A stretch of 49,006 nucleotides of DNA from Sulfuricurvum sp. (GCA_003245815.1 QKCD01000080.1:1-49006); one strand, 5' to 3'; positions 18,146-28,629 are shown, counted from the first letter of the stretch. Notes: a model not told the origin generated them from the letters alone. Numbers and translations are program-made.

Positions 18146-18344
18146 ACACCTTTTTGACCGATCACCGTCGTATCACACGCAAGTTGTTGATAACTATTCT
18201 AGTTGGTATTACTTTATAGAAGGTTAAAATCTGCCGCGAGGGCGGTTGTGGTGAAGGAATTGTTATAACAAAACGTAAACCGGCAGACGTGGTCGGAGCG
18301 GGGTTCTGTGAAGATGCGGCGGCGATACCGCCGCGAAGAGAGAT

Positions 18345-18818
18345 CTAGAGAAGCTTTCTCAGGGCGTCGGCAATCCCGACGTGGAGGTTGTAGTGGGTGA
18401 TGGGGAAGTCGGCGAACTCGTTGCGGAGATCGACGCTGTAGCTGCTGAGGTAGCTGCCGAGCTGTTCCAGGTCGACGGAACGGTAGGCGGCGGCGCTCCC
18501 GGCGTCGTGGCGGGTACGCTCGAGCCGTCCGCTCTGGTTGCTGCGCTGGAGGGTAAAGGCGAGATGCCGGAGGGAGACGAGGTCGCACCAGCGCAGCATC
18601 AGTTCGGGGGTCAGCTCCGTCTCGGGTTTCCCCTCGGGGGTAAAGAGCAGTCTCTGGTCGCGCAGCGGCAGCAGCACGGAGAGCAGGGTCCGGACGAGGG
18701 GTGTCACCTTGACCCTCCAGAAGGGGGATTCGTCGCTGCGCTGCAGCGCGGCTTCCAGGGCGGCAACGATGGTATCGGCGTCGCCGCTCTGCAGCAGCTG
18801 TGCCATGGTGCGGATCAT
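18345..18818 (-). CDS. hypothetical protein
   Basis: 157 aa ORF with coherent composition; no family recognised. Confidence 0.6.
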   Translation of the reverse strand: MIRTMAQLLQSGDADTIVAALEAALQRSDESPFWRVKVTPLVRTLLSVLLPLRDQRLLFTPEGKPETELTPELMLRWCDLVSLRHLAFTLQRSNQSGRLERTRHDAGSAAAYRSVDLEQLGSYLSSYSVDLRNEFADFPITHYNLHVGIADALRKLL

Positions 18819-18919
18819 GGTGCTCCTTCGGTATCGGGAATCGTCCCGTTATTGCGCTGCAAATGTAGCGGGTTTAGTATAATGGCGACGTTAAACCTTG
18901 CAGCTAGAGGGAGATCTTG

Positions 18920-19630
18920 ATGTACCTGTCCAAAAGTACGCTTACGAACCTTGTCGCCGTGTTGCTGGTGGCAGCCGGGTTCGCCGCCGGGGAACCGCTG
19001 GCGCAGCCGCTGCTCTTTACGGGCCTCTTCGCCCTGTCTGGGGCGGTAACCAACAGCCTGGCGATCCACATGCTCTTCGAAAAGGTCCCCTTCCTCTACG
19101 GATCGGGGGTCATTCCCGCCCGTTTCGAAGCCTTCAAAGGGGCGATCAAGACGCTGATGATGCAGGAGTTCTTTACCAAGGAGCGGCTTGACGCCTTCTT
19201 CGCGGAGGAGGAGCGCAAGATCGACCTGGCCCCCATCATCGAGGCGACGGACTTCTCCCCCGCCTACGATGCCCTGACGAAAACGGTGATGGAGTCCTCT
19301 TTCGGCGGGATGCTGGGGATGTTCGGCGGGGAACGGGCGCTGGAGGGGCTTCGGGAGCCCTTCAGCGCCAAGCTGAAGAAGGCGGTGCTGCATATCGCCG
19401 GTACGGAGGCCTTTAACGAGCAGGTGCGGCGTCACCTCACGGCGTCGCCCCTGAGCGACGACATGATGGCGTCGATCGAGGGGGTGATCGACGCCCGGCT
19501 TCAGGCGTTAACGCCCGAGCTCGTCAAGGAGATGATCCAGCGCCTCATACGAGAGCACCTTGGATGGCTCGTCGTCTGGGGCGGTGTTTTCGGCGGTGCC
19601 ATCGGCCTGCTCAGTGCCCTGCTGCTCTAG
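18920..19630 (+). CDS. DUF445 family membrane protein
   Basis: GAVTNSLAIHMLFEKVPFLYGSGVIPARFEAFK signature; C-terminal TM. Confidence 0.8.
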   Translation: MYLSKSTLTNLVAVLLVAAGFAAGEPLAQPLLFTGLFALSGAVTNSLAIHMLFEKVPFLYGSGVIPARFEAFKGAIKTLMMQEFFTKERLDAFFAEEERKIDLAPIIEATDFSPAYDALTKTVMESSFGGMLGMFGGERALEGLREPFSAKLKKAVLHIAGTEAFNEQVRRHLTASPLSDDMMASIEGVIDARLQALTPELVKEMIQRLIREHLGWLVVWGGVFGGAIGLLSALLL

Positions 19631-20011
19631 CGGTTCGAGCAGGGCGGCGAACCAGCGCCCGTCGTAGTAGACCTGCAGCATCCGCGCTTCGTAGTAGCGG
19701 TAGCCGCTGAAGGTGATGCGGTGGGCGCCGGGCGCGACCTCTTCGGAGTATTCGGTCAGCACCGTGTAGACCGGGTGCGCTTCGAGGGTGGCGAGGCGGA
19801 CGTTGAAGTGACGGTGGTTGTAGCCCTCCCCCTCGTACTGGAGGGTGATCGTCGCACTGTCGCGGCGGATATGCGGCAGCGCCGTCGCGGCTTCGGAAGA
19901 GATTGTGGGGGAGGCCACTTTCACCAGGGCCGTTTTCTGCGTGCCGTCGATGAGGAACACCTCCTCGCCGAAGAGCATGACGGCGAGGAGGCTCAGCAGC
20001 AACGCCCTCAT
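19508..20011 (-). CDS. secreted hypothetical protein
   Basis: Signal peptide MRALLLSLLAVMLFGEEV; tail-to-tail overlap with DUF445 gene. Confidence 0.6.
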   Translation of the reverse strand: MRALLLSLLAVMLFGEEVFLIDGTQKTALVKVASPTISSEAATALPHIRRDSATITLQYEGEGYNHRHFNVRLATLEAHPVYTVLTEYSEEVAPGAHRITFSGYRYYEARMLQVYYDGRWFAALLEPLEQQGTEQADGTAENTAPDDEPSKVLSYEALDHLLDELGR

Positions 20012-20217
20012 CCGAGGACCTCGATGCTTACCTCGTCGCCGATGGTGATGATTTCCCCGGCGCGGATCTTGGCGCGCTTGCGGGTCTCCACCTCGCCGTT
20101 GCGCCGCACGAATCCGTGCTCGATCAGCTGTTTCGCCTCGCCCCCGCTGTCGACGAGGTCGAGGATCTTGATCAGTTTGTAGAGTTCGATGAACGTATCG
20201 TTCAGGGTGTAGGTCAT
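20008..20217 (-). CDS. S4-domain RNA-binding protein (YbcJ/YaaA-like)
   Basis: LIKILDLVDSGGEAKQLIEHGFVRRNGEVETRKRAKIRAGEII S4 motif. Confidence 0.85.
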   Translation of the reverse strand: MTYTLNDTFIELYKLIKILDLVDSGGEAKQLIEHGFVRRNGEVETRKRAKIRAGEIITIGDEVSIEVLG

Positions 20218-20303
20218 GGAATTCCTTTGCGACATTGTAACGCTTGGTGTGTTAAAATTGGCGCATTCCGAAAGGCGACCGGCCTTTCAATAAGGAGCAG
20301 TTA

Positions 20304-20861
20304 ATGAAAAATTATTCGTTGCAGTTGCGCATCTGGCACTGGCTGCACGCCGTGACGGTATTGGGACTTCTGGGGACATTCTTCCTGCGCAAAACCTTCC
20401 TGAGCTGGCGGGCCAACGCCGAGATCCTGACGGCGAAACTGGCCGACTTCGACATCGTCGTGACGGCGAAGCAGGCGGCGGCCCTGGCCAAGGCGGTGCG
20501 TGCGCCGATGTGGGAGTGGCACATCATCCTCGGCTTCGTCTTCGCGGCGCTGGTGCTGTGGCGGCTGGTGATGATCGTACGCGAAGGGTTCGGCTGCGAG
20601 GCGGAGACGACCCACATGCAGTGGGTCTGCCGGGGGTACAAGGTGCTTTATGCCGTTCTCACCTTCATGGCGGTCAGCGGCATCGTCATCTACCTCTACC
20701 AGGATATCGGTTTGGCCAAGGAGACGGCCGGTGAGATCAAGGAGCTGCACGAGATCATGGCATGGGGCGTCGTCGCTTTTACGGTGCTGCATATCGTCGG
20801 AGTCTTCGTCGCCGACAACCGCGACCAGAAAGGCATCATCTCGAAAATGGTATCGGGGTGA
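20304..20861 (+). CDS. cytochrome b561-type (Ni,Fe-hydrogenase b-subunit-like) membrane protein
   Basis: LRIWHWLHAVTVLGLLGTF, WEWHIILGFVFAALVLWRL, LHEIMAWGVVAFTVLHIVGVF; paired His in TM helices. Confidence 0.82.
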   Translation: MKNYSLQLRIWHWLHAVTVLGLLGTFFLRKTFLSWRANAEILTAKLADFDIVVTAKQAAALAKAVRAPMWEWHIILGFVFAALVLWRLVMIVREGFGCEAETTHMQWVCRGYKVLYAVLTFMAVSGIVIYLYQDIGLAKETAGEIKELHEIMAWGVVAFTVLHIVGVFVADNRDQKGIISKMVSG

Positions 20862-20928
20862 GCGCTTAATACTCGGCTAACACTTCCGTGCCATAATGAC
20901 GCTATCAACGATCAACAAGGAGTCTACG

Positions 20929-21318
20929 ATGAAAACGCTCGATAAACATTCCGCTCTGAGTCTTCTGGCACTGCTGATGCTCGCCGCGTTGCCGGCGGCC
21001 GCCGGGGATCTTCCCGCCCGCGGCCCGATCCCGTTCGAAAGCTATGACCAAAACGGCGACAACGCGATCAGCCAGGAGGAGTTCGAGAACGTCCGTGCCG
21101 AACGGATGCAGCAGCGCGCCGAGTCGGGCTACCCGATGCGCGGTGCGGCCAATGCGCCGCTGTTCGGGGAGTTTGACGGTGACGGTGACGGCAAGCTGAC
21201 CCGCGAAGAGCTGCGGGCCGGTCAGCTCAAGCAGATGCAGGAACGCCGCGGCATGAGACCCGGCGGCGGTATGGGGCCCGGCGGTGGCATGGGCGGGGGT
21301 ATGGGCGGCGGCCGCTAG
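20929..21318 (+). CDS. secreted EF-hand protein
   Basis: Signal peptide; DQNGDNAISQEEF and DGDGDGKLTREEL calcium loops; Gly/Met-rich C-terminus. Confidence 0.85.
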   Translation: MKTLDKHSALSLLALLMLAALPAAAGDLPARGPIPFESYDQNGDNAISQEEFENVRAERMQQRAESGYPMRGAANAPLFGEFDGDGDGKLTREELRAGQLKQMQERRGMRPGGGMGPGGGMGGGMGGGR

Positions 21319-21325
21319 GCCCCCT

Positions 21326-21595
21326 TTACCAGGTGTCGCAGGGCGGGCGCGGGTTGGCCGGGCGCGCCGTGTTGACCCGAAGCGTCTTCCCCCCGAAACT
21401 GCTGTTGGCCAGTGCGGCGATCGCCCGTGCTGCCTCCTCCTCCGAAGCCATCTCCACGAAGCCGAATCCCCGCGATTTTCCCGACAACGGGTCATGGACC
21501 AGACGTACCGAAACGACCGCTCCGAATGGGGTGAAGAGTGCCGCCGTCTCCGCTTCCGTCACGGCGGCGGGGAGGTTCCCGATATAGATCTGCAT
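21326..21595 (-). CDS. RRM-domain RNA-binding protein
   Basis: MQIYIGNLPAAVTEAETAALFTPFG ... KSRGFGFVEM RNP2/RNP1 motifs. Confidence 0.92.
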   Translation of the reverse strand: MQIYIGNLPAAVTEAETAALFTPFGAVVSVRLVHDPLSGKSRGFGFVEMASEEEAARAIAALANSSFGGKTLRVNTARPANPRPPCDTW

Positions 21596-21684
21596 GGCGC
21601 CTCCGGTCTGCGGGATGTATGGGGATCGATTGTAACATAAACCGTGTTGCTTTGTGGACGGATTTACGTGGTACAATGCCCCTT

Positions 21685-23775
21685 ATGAAAACGAACAGCC
21701 TTTACATCGCATCGCTCGAACCCCTTGCCGGCAGTCTTTTCGTCACGCTGGGGATGATGGAACTGCTGCGCAGCCGGGTCGGGAGGGTGGCTTTCTTCCG
21801 CCCCGTCGTCGAGCAGGAGGAGGGAGAGGACGAAGACACCCGTTTTATCCTGGAGTATTTCGGCCTCGACATGCGCTACGAGGAGACCTTCGGGTACACG
21901 GTCTCCCAGGTGGAGGAGATGGTTGCCGAACACCGTATCAACGAGCTGCACAAGGGGCTGATCGCGAAGTTCAGGGCGCTGCAGGAGCGCTACGACTTCG
22001 TCCTCTGCGAAGGGCTCAACCGCTACAGCTTTTCGGCGACCTTCGATTTCGACGTGAACATCGAGATTGCCAAGAACCTGGGCACCCCCTACATTACCAT
22101 CATCAACGGCCGGGGCAAGAGCCCTCACGAGCTCGAGGAGGAGATCCGGATTGAGTCCGAATGCGTCGGAAGCGAATGCGGCAACCACTTCGCCACCTTC
22201 GTCAACCGCCTCGACCCGGAGATGATCCCCCCGCTGGAGGCCTTCGTCGCGGGCGGGGAGTTCCACGGCATCTTGCACTTCTTCCTGCCGGAGGTCGAGG
22301 AGCTCGACCTGCCGACGGTCGACGACATCCGCGAGGCCCTCGGGGCGAAGGTCCATTTCGGGGAGACCGGTGATCTGAAGCGGGTCGTGCGCCAGAGCAA
22401 GATCGCGGCGATGAACCTCGAGCACTTCCTCACCTACCTGGAGGAGGGGGACCTGGTGATCGTGCCGGGAGACCGGGCCGATATCCTCATGGGCTCCCTG
22501 GGGGCCGTCTATTCGAAGAATTATCCCCACATCTCGGGCATCCTGCTGACGGGGGGGATCGTGCCCGACGAGACGATCTGCCGGCTCCTGCACGGTTTCA
22601 AAAGCGTCCCGGTGCCGATTCTCGCCGTCAAAGGCGATACCTACACCACGGCGATGCAGGTGCGGGAGGTCCCTTCAAAGATTCGTCCCCACAGCGACCG
22701 CAAGATCGCCCTGGCGATGGGCTCCTTCCATGCCCGGGTGGACGCGGCGCAGATCGTGTCGCGGATCGATATGGGAAGCTCCTCCGTCGTCACCCCGGCG
22801 ATGTTCGAGTTCGAACTCTTCGCACGGGCACGCCGCGAGCGCAAGCGGATCGTCCTGCCCGAGAGCGGCGACGAACGGATCCTCCGGGCGGCGGAGATCC
22901 TCGCCCGACGGGATGTCGTCGAGGTGATCCTGCTCGGGGAACCGGAGAAGATCCGCCACAAGAGCGCGATGCTCGGGCTGGATCTCGAGGGGGTGACGAT
23001 CGTCAACCCCAACGAAGGGGAGCTGCTTGAAGCCTACGTGCAGGCTTTCTACGAGCTTCGCAGGGCTAAAGGGCTGCTGATCGAAGCGGCCCGCGACGCG
23101 ATGAGCCACGCGACCTATTTCGCGACGATGATGGTCTATATGGGGGATGCCGACGGCATGGTCTCCGGGGCGATCCATACGACCGGCGACACGATCCGGC
23201 CGGCGCTGCAGATCGTCAAGACGACGCCGGGGATCTCCATCGTCTCCAGCGTCTTCTTCATGTGCATGCAGACCCGGGTCCTTGTCTACGGCGACTGCGC
23301 CGTCAACCAGGACCCCGACGCCCGGCAGCTCGCCGAGATCGCCGTCGCCTCCGCCGATACGGCGGCCAACTTCGGCATCGAACCCCGGGTCGCCATGCTC
23401 TCCTACTCCACCGGCACCTCCGGGCAGGGGGACGACGTGGAGAAGGTGCGCGAAGCGACGCGGATCGCCCGCGAAATGCGGCCGGAGCTCCTGATCGAGG
23501 GGCCGATCCAGTACGACGCGGCCATCGACCCCGAGGTCGCGGCGCAGAAGCTGCCGGGCAGCGAGGTCGCGGGACAGGCGACGGTCTTCATCTTCCCCGA
23601 CCTCAATACGGGGAACAACACCTACAAGGCGGTGCAGCGCTCCTCGGGCGCCATCGCGGTGGGGCCGGTGCTGCAGGGGCTGAAAAAGCCGATCAACGAT
23701 CTTAGCCGCGGCTGCAACGTCGCGGACATCGTCAACACCGTCGCCATCACGGCGATCCAGGCACAGGGGGTATAG
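21685..23775 (+). CDS. pta: phosphate acetyltransferase
   Basis: RKRIVLPESGDERILRAAEIL; SAIHTTGDTIRPALQIVKTTPG; PGSEVAGQATVFIFPDLNTGNNTYKAVQR; adjacent to ackA. Confidence 0.95.
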   Translation: MKTNSLYIASLEPLAGSLFVTLGMMELLRSRVGRVAFFRPVVEQEEGEDEDTRFILEYFGLDMRYEETFGYTVSQVEEMVAEHRINELHKGLIAKFRALQERYDFVLCEGLNRYSFSATFDFDVNIEIAKNLGTPYITIINGRGKSPHELEEEIRIESECVGSECGNHFATFVNRLDPEMIPPLEAFVAGGEFHGILHFFLPEVEELDLPTVDDIREALGAKVHFGETGDLKRVVRQSKIAAMNLEHFLTYLEEGDLVIVPGDRADILMGSLGAVYSKNYPHISGILLTGGIVPDETICRLLHGFKSVPVPILAVKGDTYTTAMQVREVPSKIRPHSDRKIALAMGSFHARVDAAQIVSRIDMGSSSVVTPAMFEFELFARARRERKRIVLPESGDERILRAAEILARRDVVEVILLGEPEKIRHKSAMLGLDLEGVTIVNPNEGELLEAYVQAFYELRRAKGLLIEAARDAMSHATYFATMMVYMGDADGMVSGAIHTTGDTIRPALQIVKTTPGISIVSSVFFMCMQTRVLVYGDCAVNQDPDARQLAEIAVASADTAANFGIEPRVAMLSYSTGTSGQGDDVEKVREATRIAREMRPELLIEGPIQYDAAIDPEVAAQKLPGSEVAGQATVFIFPDLNTGNNTYKAVQRSSGAIAVGPVLQGLKKPINDLSRGCNVADIVNTVAITAIQAQGV

Positions 23776-24969
23776 ATGAAGATCCTCGTTCTCAACTCCG
23801 GCAGCTCCTCCGTCAAGTTCCAGCTCATCGAGATGCAGGGGCGCAGCGTCCTCGCCTCGGGCATCGTCGAGAAGATCGGCGAGCCTCACGGCCACGGCGA
23901 GATCGTGACCGACGAGGGGGTCGAGCGCGTCGACCGCCGGGTGGCGGACCACGGCGAAGCGCTGCAGATCATCCAGGAGTTTCTGAAAAACTCCGGAACG
24001 GTCCCCGACTTCGATGCCCTCGACGGGATCGGCCACCGGGTCGTCCACGGTGGCGAGGCGTTCCACGAACCGGTGCGGATCGACGATGCGGTGATGGCGG
24101 AGATTGACCGTCTCTCTCCCTTCGCCCCGCTCCACAACCCCGCCAACCTGCAGGGAATCCGCGTCGCGATGGCGATCGCGCCCCATGTGCCGCAGGTGGC
24201 CGTCTTCGACACGGCCTTCCACCAGAGCATCCCCAAGGAGGCCTACCTCTACGCGCTCCCGATGTTCCTCTACGAGGAGGAGGGGATTCGCCGCTACGGT
24301 TTCCACGGTACGTCGCACCACTACGTCGCCAAGGTGGCGGCGCAGTACCTCGGCCGTCCCCTGGAAACGCTCAACATGATCACCCTTCACCTGGGCAACG
24401 GGGCGAGCGTGACGGCGATCCGCCACGGCAAGAGTGTCGACACCTCCATGGGGATGACCCCGCTGGAGGGGCTCGTGATGGGGACCCGCTGCGGCGACCT
24501 CGATCCTGAGATCCTGCTTTACCTCCACCGCCAGCGGGGTATCAAGGCCTCCGACCTGGAGCAGAAGCTGAACAAGGAGAGCGGCCTCAAAGGGCTCTGC
24601 GGTACCAACGACATGCGCGAGGTGATTGCGCGGATGGAGGCGGGGGATGCCGCGGCGAAGACGGCCTTCGACGTCTTCGACTACCGCGCCCGTAAATATA
24701 TCGGCAGCTACGCCTCGGTGCTGGGGCACCTCGACGCGGTCGTTTTCACCGGCGGCATCGGCGAGCACGCCCCGCAGGTGCGCGCATCCGTCTGCGCCGG
24801 ACTCGAAGAGATCTTCGGCATTACGGTCGACCCGGCACGCAACGCTGCCTATGACGGTACCGTCACGCCGATCCACCGCGAGGGGGCGCGGGTCGCGGTA
24901 CTCGTTGTCCCCACCAACGAAGAGCTGGAGATCGCCATCCAGACCCAGCGGCTGGTCGCGGGGGCGTAA
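23776..24969 (+). CDS. ackA: acetate kinase
   Basis: LVLNSGSSSVKFQL; HRVVHGGE; HLGNGASVTAI; GMTPLEGLVMGTRCGDLDP; FTGGIGEHA. Confidence 0.97.
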   Translation: MKILVLNSGSSSVKFQLIEMQGRSVLASGIVEKIGEPHGHGEIVTDEGVERVDRRVADHGEALQIIQEFLKNSGTVPDFDALDGIGHRVVHGGEAFHEPVRIDDAVMAEIDRLSPFAPLHNPANLQGIRVAMAIAPHVPQVAVFDTAFHQSIPKEAYLYALPMFLYEEEGIRRYGFHGTSHHYVAKVAAQYLGRPLETLNMITLHLGNGASVTAIRHGKSVDTSMGMTPLEGLVMGTRCGDLDPEILLYLHRQRGIKASDLEQKLNKESGLKGLCGTNDMREVIARMEAGDAAAKTAFDVFDYRARKYIGSYASVLGHLDAVVFTGGIGEHAPQVRASVCAGLEEIFGITVDPARNAAYDGTVTPIHREGARVAVLVVPTNEELEIAIQTQRLVAGA

Positions 24970-25011
24970 CGCGATGCCCCGAACAGCCCGTTTACAACAA
25001 AGGAACCGACC

Positions 25012-25224
25012 ATGACCAAGACCGTCAGCCGCACCCCCACCCAGGAGGAGATCTACAGCTACCATATGCAGGTGAGCAGAGACGAGAACTACACCCACTA
25101 CCGGATCAACCTCGGGATGCTCTCCGAAGACCAGAAACGCCGCCTCTCCGCCCATTACGGTGTTTCGATGTCGATTCTCGAAGATGAGACGACACTCACT
25201 CTGACGGTCATGAAGGATTATTAG
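25012..25224 (+). CDS. hypothetical protein
   Basis: 70 aa ORF with nearby upstream AAGGAACC; co-directional between ackA and ychJ-like gene. Confidence 0.55.
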   Translation: MTKTVSRTPTQEEIYSYHMQVSRDENYTHYRINLGMLSEDQKRRLSAHYGVSMSILEDETTLTLTVMKDY

Positions 25225-25225
25225 C

Positions 25226-25675
25226 GTGGCGTGTCCCTGCGGTTCCGGGCTTGATTACGCGGTGTGCTGCGGGCCTCTCCACGACGGGCAGCGCGGCGCG
25301 CAGAGCCCCCTGGAGCTGATGCGCTCGCGCTACAGCGCCTATGCCCTGGGCAAAGGGCGCTACCTTGTCGATACGACCCTGGCCGAAAACCGCCACGAGG
25401 AGGACGCTGCCCTCATCGAGGAGCATGCGCGCCATACCCGGTGGCTGAAACTGGAGATCATCGCTTCCGGGGAGGAGGGCGACACGGGGATGGTGGAGTT
25501 CAAGGCCTACTACACCGAAGGCGGAAGTATCGGGGTACTGCACGAGCGCAGCCGTTTTCTGAAGGTCGGCGGGCTCTGGTACTACGCCGACGGGAAGCTC
25601 TTCGAGGGCAAGATCGGGCGTAACGACCCCTGTCCCTGCGGCAGCGGGAAAAAATTCAAGAGGTGCTGCGGATAG
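25226..25675 (+). CDS. YchJ/SEC-C motif protein
   Basis: N-terminal [19 protein letters not shown] and C-terminal [17 protein letters not shown]. Confidence 0.9.
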   Translation: MACPCGSGLDYAVCCGPLHDGQRGAQSPLELMRSRYSAYALGKGRYLVDTTLAENRHEEDAALIEEHARHTRWLKLEIIASGEEGDTGMVEFKAYYTEGGSIGVLHERSRFLKVGGLWYYADGKLFEGKIGRNDPCPCGSGKKFKRCCG

Positions 25676-25695
25676 CGGTACCGGGGAGGCGTGGC

Positions 25696-26889
25696 GTGTG
25701 GAACCTGTTTCAGAAGACGCGGATTCTCAAGGAGGACCTGCTCTCTTTCCGTAAAGAGCCGCTGACGGGCTTTTCGATTATTCTGCTGATCGTCCTGGAC
25801 CTCTTCATCGTCTACAATATGAGCCTGGGCATTGACGGCGAGACCGCCAAGGCCCCCGCCCCCTCGCTCTACCACCCCTACGGCTGCACGACCCATTTCG
25901 ACGGCCCCAGGACGCGCTATACCGATTTCGAGCTGCGGGAGCAGCCCTTTCTGGTCAAGCGCAGCGTCAGCCCCTACTGCAGCGAGCTGGAGACGCGGAT
26001 CCGGAAGTTCCGCGACACGGAGACGTTCGCCACCAACCTCGCCCTCGTCAAGGCTCTCGACAGCCGCGAGGGGAAGAACAACCGCCGTATCGAGGCGATC
26101 ACGAAGAACTACAATACCCGCCTCTTCGAGCGGATGGTGAGCCTGAGCAACGATACGGAGCTGCTGCGGGCGAAGCAGGAGTTCGACACTCTCAACGCCG
26201 ACAACGCGAAGATCGTGACGGAACGCGCCGCGATTGCGCCGGTCTCCTCGATGAAGGGGTATGACGCCTACCGGAGCTACGTGCAGGAGAACGCGGCGGC
26301 CTACGTCGCGGAGAAGGCCGCCTATGCCTTCTGGCAGCCGTTTCGGGAGTTCGGCTACATGCTGCGCTTCGTGCTGCCGCTGTTGCTGCTCGCCTTTTAC
26401 CTCTACTACCGCGGGAAGGTGCGGGAGCTGCGGGGCGAACCCTACAACCCCGTCGTGAAGATCATCGCGACCCACGTCGCGCTCATCTTCTCCCTGCCGG
26501 TCGTTTACTACACCCTGACGCTCGTCTACCACGTCATCCCCAAGACCCTTTTGAAGCAGCTGATCGAGTACCTCGTCGCGATCGGCCTGCTCTCGGTGCT
26601 CAACTACGTCGCCATCGCGGCGGTGGTGCTCCTCTTCGGGGCGGTAATCTACTGGATCCAGAAGCGGACGGTCCAGCACAAGCAGAGCGAACGGGGGCGC
26701 AACATCAAGAAGATCGTCGCCCTGTCGCAGTGCGTCGCCTGCGGTTACCGGGTCGATTACCGCAAGCCTTTCTGCCCCTACTGCGGGGAGGCGCTGCAGG
26801 AGATCTGCCACGCCTGCGGCAAGCCCAAGAGCCGCTATCTCCCCTTCTGCGAATCCTGCGGGGCCCCCCGGGAGGAGCACGGGGCGTAG
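25696..26889 (+). CDS. membrane protein with C-terminal double zinc ribbon
   Basis: Several TM helices; CVACGYRVDYRKPFCPYCGEALQEICHACGKPKSRYLPFCESCG. Confidence 0.8.
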   Translation: MWNLFQKTRILKEDLLSFRKEPLTGFSIILLIVLDLFIVYNMSLGIDGETAKAPAPSLYHPYGCTTHFDGPRTRYTDFELREQPFLVKRSVSPYCSELETRIRKFRDTETFATNLALVKALDSREGKNNRRIEAITKNYNTRLFERMVSLSNDTELLRAKQEFDTLNADNAKIVTERAAIAPVSSMKGYDAYRSYVQENAAAYVAEKAAYAFWQPFREFGYMLRFVLPLLLLAFYLYYRGKVRELRGEPYNPVVKIIATHVALIFSLPVVYYTLTLVYHVIPKTLLKQLIEYLVAIGLLSVLNYVAIAAVVLLFGAVIYWIQKRTVQHKQSERGRNIKKIVALSQCVACGYRVDYRKPFCPYCGEALQEICHACGKPKSRYLPFCESCGAPREEHGA

Positions 26890-26986
26890 GCCCCCGGCAT
26901 AGTCTGCACTCGCTTTAACCCTCCTTAAACATCCGCTGCGGTATAATCCCCCCAAATAAAATTATCAGACAAAGAGACGACATACC

Positions 26987-28591
26987 ATGGTACAAGTAAC
27001 CAATTTGACAATGCGCTACGGCAGCCGCGTACTTTTCAGCGAGATCAATCTCAAGCTCGACCGCCACAAGCGCTACGGCCTTATCGGCGCCAACGGTGCG
27101 GGCAAAACGACCTTTTTGAAAATTCTCAGCGGGGAGATCAAGGAGTACGAAGGGGAGATCTCCATCGAACCGGGTCTCAAAGTCGGCGTTCTCGGGCAGA
27201 ACCAGTACGCCTTCGAGCACTACACGATCGCCGACGCGGTCCTCTACGGCAACAAGCGCCTCTACGACGCCATCAAGGAGAAGGAGGAGCTCTACACGAC
27301 GGGCGACTTCGAAGATGATGCCGTCAATAACCGCTTGGCGGAGCTAGAGGTGATCTGCGTCGAGGAGGACCCGACCTACGAGTACGACGTCAACATCACG
27401 AAGGTGCTTGAGAACGTCGGCATCCCGGCGGAGTGCCACCACGACCTGATGTCGACGCTGCCGACGGCGGACAAGTTCAAGGTTCTCCTCGCCCAGGTAC
27501 TCTTCCCGAAACCGGACGTTCTCTTCCTGGACGAACCGACGAACAACCTCGACATCGAGACGATCTCCTGGCTGGAGAACGAACTGCAGCGCCACGAGGG
27601 GACAATGGTCGTCATCTCGCACGACCGCCACTTCCTCAACGCTGTCGTCACCCACATCCTCGACGTCGATTTCCAGAAGATCCGCGAGTTCACGGGCACC
27701 TACGACGACTGGTACATCGCCGCGAACGTCATGGCGAAGCAGGCGGAGATGGAGCGCGACAAGAAGCTCAAAGAGAAGGAGCAGCTCGAATCCTTTATCC
27801 GCCGCTTCTCCGCGAATGCTTCCAAGGCGAAACAGGCGACATCGCGCCAGAAGCAGCTCGAGAAGCTCAATATCGAGGACATCAAGCCCTCCAGCCGCCG
27901 GGATCCCAGCATCGTCTTCAAGGCGAAACGCCAGATGGGCGACGAGGCCCTCGATCTCGTCGACGTCAACCAGGATTACGGCGACGGCCCGGTGCTGCAG
28001 AACATCAACCTCCACATCGAACCGGGCGAGAAGATCGCCCTTATCGGTTCCAACGGTGTCGGCAAAACGACGCTCTGTAACATCATCATGGAGGAACTCA
28101 AGCCGACTTCGGGCGAGGTGAAGTGGGGGGCGACGATCGAGCCGAGCTACTTCCCGCAGAACACGACCGACCGCATCCAGAGCAAGGATTCGCTCTACGA
28201 CTGGCTGCGGGCCTTCGACCCGAAGCGCGACATCTCCGAGATCCGCAACTGCCTCGGGCGCATGCTCTTCAACGGGGAGCAGCAGGAAAAGTCCGCGGCG
28301 AACATCTCCGGGGGCGAGAAGCATCGCATGATGCTCTCGAAGATGATGCTCGAGGGGGGCAACTTCCTCGTCCTCGATGAACCGAATAACCACCTCGACC
28401 TGGAGGCGATCGTCGCCCTGGGCGAGGCGCTCTACGAGTTCAAGGGCAACGTCATCTGTGTCGCCCACGACCGGGAGCTGCTCGACGCCTTCGCGACGCG
28501 CATCATCGAGCTGCACGAGGACGGCAGTTATATCGACTTCAAGGGCTCCTACGAGGAGTTCGCCGAAGCGAAAGAGAAAGGGGAACTCTGA
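26987..28591 (+). CDS. ABC-F family ATPase (YbiT/EttA-like)
   Basis: Two Walker A (GANGAGKTT, GSNGVGKTT), LDEPTNNLD and LDEPNNHLD, no TM domain. Confidence 0.93.
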   Translation: MVQVTNLTMRYGSRVLFSEINLKLDRHKRYGLIGANGAGKTTFLKILSGEIKEYEGEISIEPGLKVGVLGQNQYAFEHYTIADAVLYGNKRLYDAIKEKEELYTTGDFEDDAVNNRLAELEVICVEEDPTYEYDVNITKVLENVGIPAECHHDLMSTLPTADKFKVLLAQVLFPKPDVLFLDEPTNNLDIETISWLENELQRHEGTMVVISHDRHFLNAVVTHILDVDFQKIREFTGTYDDWYIAANVMAKQAEMERDKKLKEKEQLESFIRRFSANASKAKQATSRQKQLEKLNIEDIKPSSRRDPSIVFKAKRQMGDEALDLVDVNQDYGDGPVLQNINLHIEPGEKIALIGSNGVGKTTLCNIIMEELKPTSGEVKWGATIEPSYFPQNTTDRIQSKDSLYDWLRAFDPKRDISEIRNCLGRMLFNGEQQEKSAANISGGEKHRMMLSKMMLEGGNFLVLDEPNNHLDLEAIVALGEALYEFKGNVICVAHDRELLDAFATRIIELHEDGSYIDFKGSYEEFAEAKEKGEL

Positions 28592-28629
28592 CCGCGGAGA
28601 AGGGTCGGATACATTTGAGAGGGGTGAAA

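Noticed and set aside
22675-25155. 826-aa minus-strand ORF opposite pta-ackA
   Set aside because: Shadow ORF: pta and ackA motifs are unambiguous on the plus strand; composition of the antisense is non-protein-like.
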